Positions 59,365-64,000 of a stretch of DNA of 64,000 nt are shown one piece after another. How positions within the stretch are numbered: the stretch's first letter is position 1; each line of letters opens with the position of its first letter. Origin of the DNA: DASYXZ01 sp035308965 (GTDB taxonomy: Bacteria > Acidobacteriota > Terriglobia > UBA7540). The DNA lies in contig DATGFN010000052.1 in NCBI GenBank assembly GCA_035308965.1, forward strand, positions 124,001-188,000, written 5' to 3'. The position numbers and the translations under genes were made by a program. The notes under the pieces were generated by a model that was not told where the DNA came from, searched no databases, and worked only from the letters and a program-made list of their open reading frames with translations.

Positions 59365-59891
59365 ACGAACTTGGAAAGTGCCCGGACAAGGAGAAGCTTT
59401 TTTCCTATTTTCATCAAATGCTCGACGGGAATGACGAGCTCGAATTGCGGGCTCATGTAGCGCGGTGCCGGACATGCGAGCAGATGATCAACGAGTTTCA
59501 GGAATTCGATACTTTGATGGGGGAGTGGAAGCCGGTGGACCCTTCGCCGTATTTTGACGCGCGCTTGAAGGCCAAGGTCGCCTCGGCCGGCGCGGCACAA
59601 TCGGGATTTCCGATTTTCGGTTTGCGGCGGGCCCAACTCCTGGCGCCGGTTTTTGCAGTCCTACTCGTGGTTGCAGCCACATTAATCGTTTTTCGGACGC
59701 GATCCGGCTTTAATCCCCGGCCCACTGTTCCAGCGGTGGTTCAGACTGCAAATACGCCGCCGGCCAAGGTTGAGGATGAATTAACTTTGTACGAAAATCT
59801 TCCTGTCCTCGAAGATGAAGATTACGACATGCTGGCGAAATTCGACATCCTGTCGGAAGTGCCGCACGGAGTGAAAAAGATTGCGAATTAG
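59361..59891 (+). CDS. Membrane anti-sigma factor with zinc-binding domain
   Basis: 176 residues. The N-terminal anti-sigma domain carries His32-x3-Cys36-x2-Cys39 (HVARCRTC), and one transmembrane helix lies near 93-110 (LAPVFAVLLVVAATLIVF). The periplasmic tail is short and ends with acidic residues (YENLPVLEDEDYDMLAKFDIL). The layout is a classic membrane-tethered ECF inhibitor released by signal-driven change or proteolysis. It overlaps the sigma gene by four bases and the following gene by eleven. Confidence 0.9.
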   Translation: MNELGKCPDKEKLFSYFHQMLDGNDELELRAHVARCRTCEQMINEFQEFDTLMGEWKPVDPSPYFDARLKAKVASAGAAQSGFPIFGLRRAQLLAPVFAVLLVVAATLIVFRTRSGFNPRPTVPAVVQTANTPPAKVEDELTLYENLPVLEDEDYDMLAKFDILSEVPHGVKKIAN

Positions 59892-60543
59892 GAAAGCCAG
59901 TACAAACCCGAGACCGTCCCCCGCCGGATTGTGTTTGGGAGCTTCCGGCCTATTCTTTATTGGTTTATTGGTTTGCACCATGGCCGCGGCCCAAGGGCCG
60001 GACCGCCCGAAGGCTCCTCCACCTAATGCAAATCTGGAGAGAAAGCAGGAGCAAAAACAGGCCCGCCAGCGCGAGCTTGCCCAGCATCCTCACGCTCCGG
60101 GCTTTTTCCAACGCCTGCGCGAGTTGCCCCCCGATGAGCAAGAGCGGGTGATGGCCAATGACGAAAGATTCCAGCGGCTTCCCCCGGCGCGCCAGGCAAT
60201 GATTCGAAGGAATCTGGATCATTGGAACAGCCTCACTCCTGAACAGAAGGAGCGGACGCGCGAACGGCAGGAGATTCTCGAAAGCCTTTCACCCGCCCAG
60301 AGGATGGAAGCGCGCACCATTTTCCCGCAGTACCTTCGCCTTCCACCCGAGCGCAAGGAGGCCGTCCGGCAAGCATTCCTACACGCGCGCGACTTACCCG
60401 TCGGCAAGCGCGAAGGGTTCCTTTCCAGCCCTGAAGTCACGGGACGATTCTCACCGCAAGAGTTGGGCGTTCTTCGAGGCCTGACCCAGTTGCTCCCTGG
60501 ACCGGGCGGCAAGACGGGCGGCGATCCTGGCGATGAGCCTTGA
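59881..60543 (+). CDS. Exported DUF3106-type protein of the sigma/anti-sigma operon
   Basis: 220 residues from TTG 59881, which overlaps the anti-sigma gene. The signal sequence (SGLFFIGLLVCTMAAAQ) is followed by a Gln/Arg/Glu-rich helix and repeated motifs of the DUF3106 type: ELPPDEQERVMANDERFQRLPPARQAMIRRNLDHWNSLTPEQKERTRERQEILESLSPAQRMEAR, with a similar LPPERKEAVRQAF later. The repeats recall the LTxxQ/CpxP-like stress sensors. Role unknown; the operon suggests a periplasmic element of the sigma circuit. Confidence 0.85.
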   Translation: MRIRKASTNPRPSPAGLCLGASGLFFIGLLVCTMAAAQGPDRPKAPPPNANLERKQEQKQARQRELAQHPHAPGFFQRLRELPPDEQERVMANDERFQRLPPARQAMIRRNLDHWNSLTPEQKERTRERQEILESLSPAQRMEARTIFPQYLRLPPERKEAVRQAFLHARDLPVGKREGFLSSPEVTGRFSPQELGVLRGLTQLLPGPGGKTGGDPGDEP

Positions 60544-60556
60544 GAACAATGTATCG

Positions 60557-60665
60557 CTGGGAGCGCGGGCGTCCCGCCCGCTCTTTCCTCATCATTGAGA
60601 TTGCGGCGAGCCATAATGCATGGGGCCCCGGCCCGCGCTCCCAGGGAAATTAGGACACTACCCGC
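60557..60665. repeat. MITE-like repeat, CTGGGAGCG family, copy 3
   Basis: Starts CTGGGAGCGCGGGCGTCCCG thirteen bases after the DUF3106 gene stop and ends with CGCTCCCAGG plus GGACACTACCCGC, matching the right end of the copy at 28895. The rest of the 258-nt gap to the next gene has nothing recognisable. Confidence 0.65.
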
Positions 60666-60801
60666 AGGCTATCCCGCGGGCACATGGTTAAGTTCAAACT
60701 CAAAGATATAAATTCTGCGTTGCCAGCCCATCTTCCCGCCGTTTGCAATCCTGATATACTCCTCACCCATTTCAGAAACATTCCATTTTGAGGGAGGGGA
60801 A

Positions 60802-62163
60802 ATGTCTCTAATGCGCAGCTTTTTGGCCATCCTCGTTTGCGCGGGAATCTTTCTTTTCGGTCCAAGTCGGATTGTGTCCACGCTCGCCGTTGAAGGTCAG
60901 AGCAAGGCAGTCTCCGATCAATCCTCTCCGCTGACCTATGTCCATTGTGGAACCTTGATCGGCGGAGCATCGCAAGCGGCACGCAAGAACGCAGTCATCG
61001 AAATCCAAAACGGGAAAATCAAGGCAATCCTTGACGCGTCTTCGGAGGCCTTCAAGAACCGGGCCGCGGGCAGCGCCTTCTATGACCTTCGATACGCAAC
61101 CTGCCTCCCCGGCCTCATCGATACCCACACGCACGTCCTATTGCAGGGAGACATTACCGCCGCCCAGTATGACGAGCAGTTGCTGAAATGGTCTGTTCCT
61201 TATCGAACCATTCTGGCCACGCAGGCAGCGCGCAAGGCGCTCGATTATGGATTCACAACCATCCGCGATCTCGAAACCGAGGGCGCCGGCTACGCGGATG
61301 TGGCCCTGCGCGACGCCATCAATCGAGGAGTGATTCCGGGCCCGCGAATGAAAGTAGCCACCCGCGCGCTGGATGTTACCGGCGCCTATCCGCTGCTTGG
61401 TTACTCGCCCGAGGTTCCCGTGCCGCACGGCGTGCAGTTGGTAGATGGACCAGACGAAGGGCGCAAGGCCGTGCGGGAACAAATATCCAATGGCGCGGAC
61501 TGGATCAAGGTGTATGTGGACCGATCCTATTTCGTGCGCCTTGACGGCGTGCTGGATGATATTCCCACCTTTACGCCGGAAGAACTGCACGCCATCGTGG
61601 ATGAAGCGCACCGCGAGCGCCACAAAGTCGCGGCCCATGCCGCGGCCATTCGCGGAGTGCATAATGCGGTGGAGGCCGGCGTGGATTCCATCGAGCACGG
61701 CATGTACATTGCCGACGACGATATGAAAACTATGGCCGCGCGCGGCATCGTTTATGTGCCAACGCTCTATGTGGGCGAATATGTTGCCGAGGGACGCGCG
61801 GCAGAGGGCCATCCCGTGTGGGTGCAGATGGTCAACATCCACGCGGATACTTTTCGCAAGGCGCTAAAGGCAGGGGTCAAGATCGCTTTCGGCACCGACG
61901 CGGGCGGATTTGATTGGAACACCAATCCCGCCAAAGAATTCGCTTTGATGGTCAAGTACGGCATGACTCCGGCACAAGCTATTCGCGCCGCCACCCAAAC
62001 GGCGGCGGAACTTCTCGAAATGTCGGACGAAGTCGGATCGATCGAGCCGGGCAAATGGGCGGACATCGTGGCGGCACCGGGCGATCCGCTGGCGGATATC
62101 CAAGTTTTGGAGCACATTAAATTTGTGATGAAGGGCGGTGTGGTATATCAGAACAAGGAATAA
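60802..62163 (+). CDS. Exported amidohydrolase, paralogue of 23788-25125
   Basis: 453 residues with a signal peptide (SFLAILVCAGIFLFGPSRIV). Metal motif IDTHTHVLLQ, lysine strand GADWIKVYVDRSYFV, His in VAAHAAAIRG and SIEHGMYI, Asp in IAFGTDAGGF, and the ending SIEPGKWADIVAAPGDP. The domain order and the last 40 residues are like the amidohydrolase at 23788-25125. Related enzymes are aryl dialkylphosphatase-like or Xaa-Pro dipeptidases. GGGAGGGG precedes the ATG. The substrate is unknown. Confidence 0.88.
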   Translation: MSLMRSFLAILVCAGIFLFGPSRIVSTLAVEGQSKAVSDQSSPLTYVHCGTLIGGASQAARKNAVIEIQNGKIKAILDASSEAFKNRAAGSAFYDLRYATCLPGLIDTHTHVLLQGDITAAQYDEQLLKWSVPYRTILATQAARKALDYGFTTIRDLETEGAGYADVALRDAINRGVIPGPRMKVATRALDVTGAYPLLGYSPEVPVPHGVQLVDGPDEGRKAVREQISNGADWIKVYVDRSYFVRLDGVLDDIPTFTPEELHAIVDEAHRERHKVAAHAAAIRGVHNAVEAGVDSIEHGMYIADDDMKTMAARGIVYVPTLYVGEYVAEGRAAEGHPVWVQMVNIHADTFRKALKAGVKIAFGTDAGGFDWNTNPAKEFALMVKYGMTPAQAIRAATQTAAELLEMSDEVGSIEPGKWADIVAAPGDPLADIQVLEHIKFVMKGGVVYQNKE

Positions 62164-62168
62164 TCGGC

Positions 62169-64000
62169 CTACTGATTGGAGATGACGGCCGAAACTTCCT
62201 CCCATTCCTGGAGCAGGTTCTTGAGGCTGGTTTGGGCTTCTTCCAGGAGACTATTCAGCCGGATGGACTGCTCTGCGCTTTCAAAGTGAACCAAATGACC
62301 CTCTATTTCTGCGATGGTAGCTTCGTGCTCCTCGATATTCAGTTCAATTTCCGCACACCTTTCCTTCATCTGCTTTAAGCGGATCGGATTCAAGCGCGCA
62401 GCCTTGGGCTCCAGCTCCGGGGTGGCGGTGGGTTCAACGGGCTGAGGCTCGGCCGGCAGGGCGAGAGCCGGCAGCGGCTTGCCCTCTTTGCGCCAGAGAT
62501 AATCCTCGTAGTTTCCGGGGAAGACGCGCACTTCACCGTCAGCGATTTCAAAAACGCGGGTGGCGAGTTTGTCGATAAAATAGCGGTCGTGGGAAACAAA
62601 TACCACGGTGCCGGTGAATTTTTCCAGGGCCTCCAGCAGCACGTCTTTGGCGCGCATGTCCAGGTGATTGGTGGGCTCGTCGAGCAATAGGAAATTGTGA
62701 GGCACCAGCAGCATGCGGGCCAGGGCGTAGCGATTGCGCTCACCGCCCGACAGAACTCCAATCCGCTTGAAAGCATCATCGCCCGAAAAAAGAAAACTGC
62801 CGAGCAAACTGCGCAATTCAGTTTGGCTGCGATTGGCTACACTCGAGAGGTCGTCGAGCAGCCGGGCGTCAACGTCCAACTCTTTATATTGATCTTGCGC
62901 AAAATAATCCGTCTCGGCGTTGTGTCCCAGTCGATACTCGCCCGAGGTGGGTGGCTCGATGCCGGCCAGCAGTTTAATCAAGGTCGATTTGCCGGCGCCG
63001 TTCACGCCCACCAGGGCGATGCGATCTCCCCGGTTGATGACAAAATGCACTCCTTTGAATACGCACTTGGTTCCATAATTCTTGGCCACATCGCGCATCT
63101 CGGCCACAATTCGTCCGCTTGCTTTCGGCTGCTTGAAGGAGAAATGGATGATTTTCTCCTCCACAGGCAGCTCGATTTTATCCATCCGCTCGATTTCCTT
63201 GATGCGGCTCTGCACCTGTTTGGCTTTGGTGGCGGTGTATCGGAATCGATTGATAAAAGTTTCGAGCTGATCGATCTTTTCCCGTTGATTCCGGTAGGCG
63301 GATTCAAGCTGGCTGAGCCGCTCTTGCTTCTGGGCGAGGTATTTGTCGTAGTTGCCGGTGTAAAAATGGACGCGGCGATTCCAGATTTCCGCGATCTTGT
63401 TCACCGTGACGTCCAGAAAATATCGATCGTGCGAAACTAGAACGATGGAGTGAGGGTAAGAACCGAGGAAATCTTCCAGCCAGTTGCGCGCTTCGAGATC
63501 CAGGTGATTGGTGGGCTCGTCGAGCAAAAGCAAGTTCGGCTCCTGGAGGAGCAGCTTGGCCAGAGCCAGACGCATTTGCCAGCCCCCGGAAAATTCATCG
63601 GTCTTTCGCTTCCAGTCCGACTGAGGAAACCCCAGCCCGCCTAGCACAGCGCCGACTTTGGATTCCAAGGCGTAGCCATCATGGGCGCGAAACTGACTGT
63701 CGAGACTTTGGTGCCGGCCGGCCACCCGGTGGTATTCGTCGCTCTCGGGGTCAAGTTCGGACATTTTCCCCGTCAAGTCTTCCATTTCCTGCTCCATGTC
63801 CAGCAACTCGCCATACACGGAGATACATTCGTTAAAGACGGTACGCCCGGAGAGAGAGAGCCCGTCCTGGGGCAGATAGCCCGTGGTAATTCCCTTGGCC
63901 GAAGTCAGCTCGCCATAATCGAGTCCGTCGAGGCCTGCAAGAACCTTTAGGATCGTCGATTTACCCGTCCCGTTTGCTCCCACAAGCCCCACGCGGTCCC
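62169..64000 (-). CDS. ABC-F family ATPase (Uup/EttA/YdiF-like), N-terminus beyond the window
   Basis: About 610 residues are visible; the frame is open to the window edge and residues before GDRVGLVGANGTGKST are missing. Two nucleotide-binding domains: Walker A VGANGTGKST and VGVNGAGKST, signatures FSGGWQMRLALAKLL and LSGGERNRYALARML, Walker B LLLDEPTNHLD in each. The linker between them (ESAYRNQREKIDQLETFINRFRY) is the P-site tRNA interaction motif. A coiled-coil C-terminal domain (LKQMKERCAEIELNIEEHEATIAEIEG) follows a Pro-rich hinge. No membrane helix. Proteins of this class act on ribosomes. Confidence 0.92.
   Translation of the reverse strand, partial: DRVGLVGANGTGKSTILKVLAGLDGLDYGELTSAKGITTGYLPQDGLSLSGRTVFNECISVYGELLDMEQEMEDLTGKMSELDPESDEYHRVAGRHQSLDSQFRAHDGYALESKVGAVLGGLGFPQSDWKRKTDEFSGGWQMRLALAKLLLQEPNLLLLDEPTNHLDLEARNWLEDFLGSYPHSIVLVSHDRYFLDVTVNKIAEIWNRRVHFYTGNYDKYLAQKQERLSQLESAYRNQREKIDQLETFINRFRYTATKAKQVQSRIKEIERMDKIELPVEEKIIHFSFKQPKASGRIVAEMRDVAKNYGTKCVFKGVHFVINRGDRIALVGVNGAGKSTLIKLLAGIEPPTSGEYRLGHNAETDYFAQDQYKELDVDARLLDDLSSVANRSQTELRSLLGSFLFSGDDAFKRIGVLSGGERNRYALARMLLVPHNFLLLDEPTNHLDMRAKDVLLEALEKFTGTVVFVSHDRYFIDKLATRVFEIADGEVRVFPGNYEDYLWRKEGKPLPALALPAEPQPVEPTATPELEPKAARLNPIRLKQMKERCAEIELNIEEHEATIAEIEGHLVHFESAEQSIRLNSLLEEAQTSLKNLLQEWEEVSAVISNQ

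Overview
The window reads as ordinary chromosome of an Acidobacteriota-like bacterium. The strongest taxonomic hint is the exported protein at 21394-23196, which looks like the VWFA-related domain family common in Acidobacteriota. Supporting hints are a heat-shock operon under a CIRCE operator, a DUF3106-type secreted protein beside an ECF sigma/anti-sigma pair, several secreted amidohydrolases and beta-propellers, and many small intergenic repeats. The sequence is moderately GC-rich. No phage, plasmid, CRISPR array, rRNA, tRNA or transposase gene was seen. The first and last genes run off the window edges.

Layout. 1-4300: an edge-truncated Nramp metal transporter, an exported serine hydrolase, an exported esterase and a membrane protein. 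4411-9248: histidine degradation (hutU, hutI and a fused formiminotransferase-cyclodeaminase), with a tiny FmdB-type zinc-ribbon gene on the opposite strand inside the locus; hutH is not in the window. 9523-15486: a TPR protein, a long-chain acyl-CoA ligase, a lipase-maturation-factor homologue and thiG. 15578-18021: a small nucleotidyltransferase/partner pair, an FtsB-like protein and a phosphohexomutase. 18187-23734: cutA, an ABC exporter pair, the VWFA protein and a small exported protein. 23788-31903: an amidohydrolase, a trans-sulfuration PLP enzyme behind a structured leader, a SurA-like foldase, gamma-glutamyltransferase and a small exported protein behind a long structured leader. 32344-38297: uvrB, a DUF2520 protein, a DinB protein and groES-groEL. 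38914-47171: an FG-GAP-like protein, mobA, a TSUP exporter, an MlaF-like ATPase, an ornithine cyclodeaminase homologue, a pseudouridine synthase, a DUF5615/DUF433 toxin-antitoxin-like pair, a HAD hydrolase and ftsY. 47254-64000: an HD-GYP sensor, an RRM protein, a bacilliredoxin, thpR, cinA, a TIG/NHL propeller, the overlapping rimO-yacG-pgpA cluster, a WD40 protein overlapping mutT, a GAF protein, the ECF sigma/anti-sigma/DUF3106 operon, a second amidohydrolase and an ABC-F ATPase.

The most unusual content is the repeat landscape. (1) At least four dispersed palindromic or MITE-like families are present; one has a 57-nt copy inserted exactly in frame at the domain junction of ftcD. (2) Short tandem arrays of 7- or 8-nt units, different in sequence at each locus, sit directly against start or stop codons, and three loci carry an inverted second array. 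(3) Two small toxin-antitoxin-like operons have -10 boxes so close to their start codons that leaderless transcription is likely. All assignments come from reading the sequence and from family knowledge; no database search was run.
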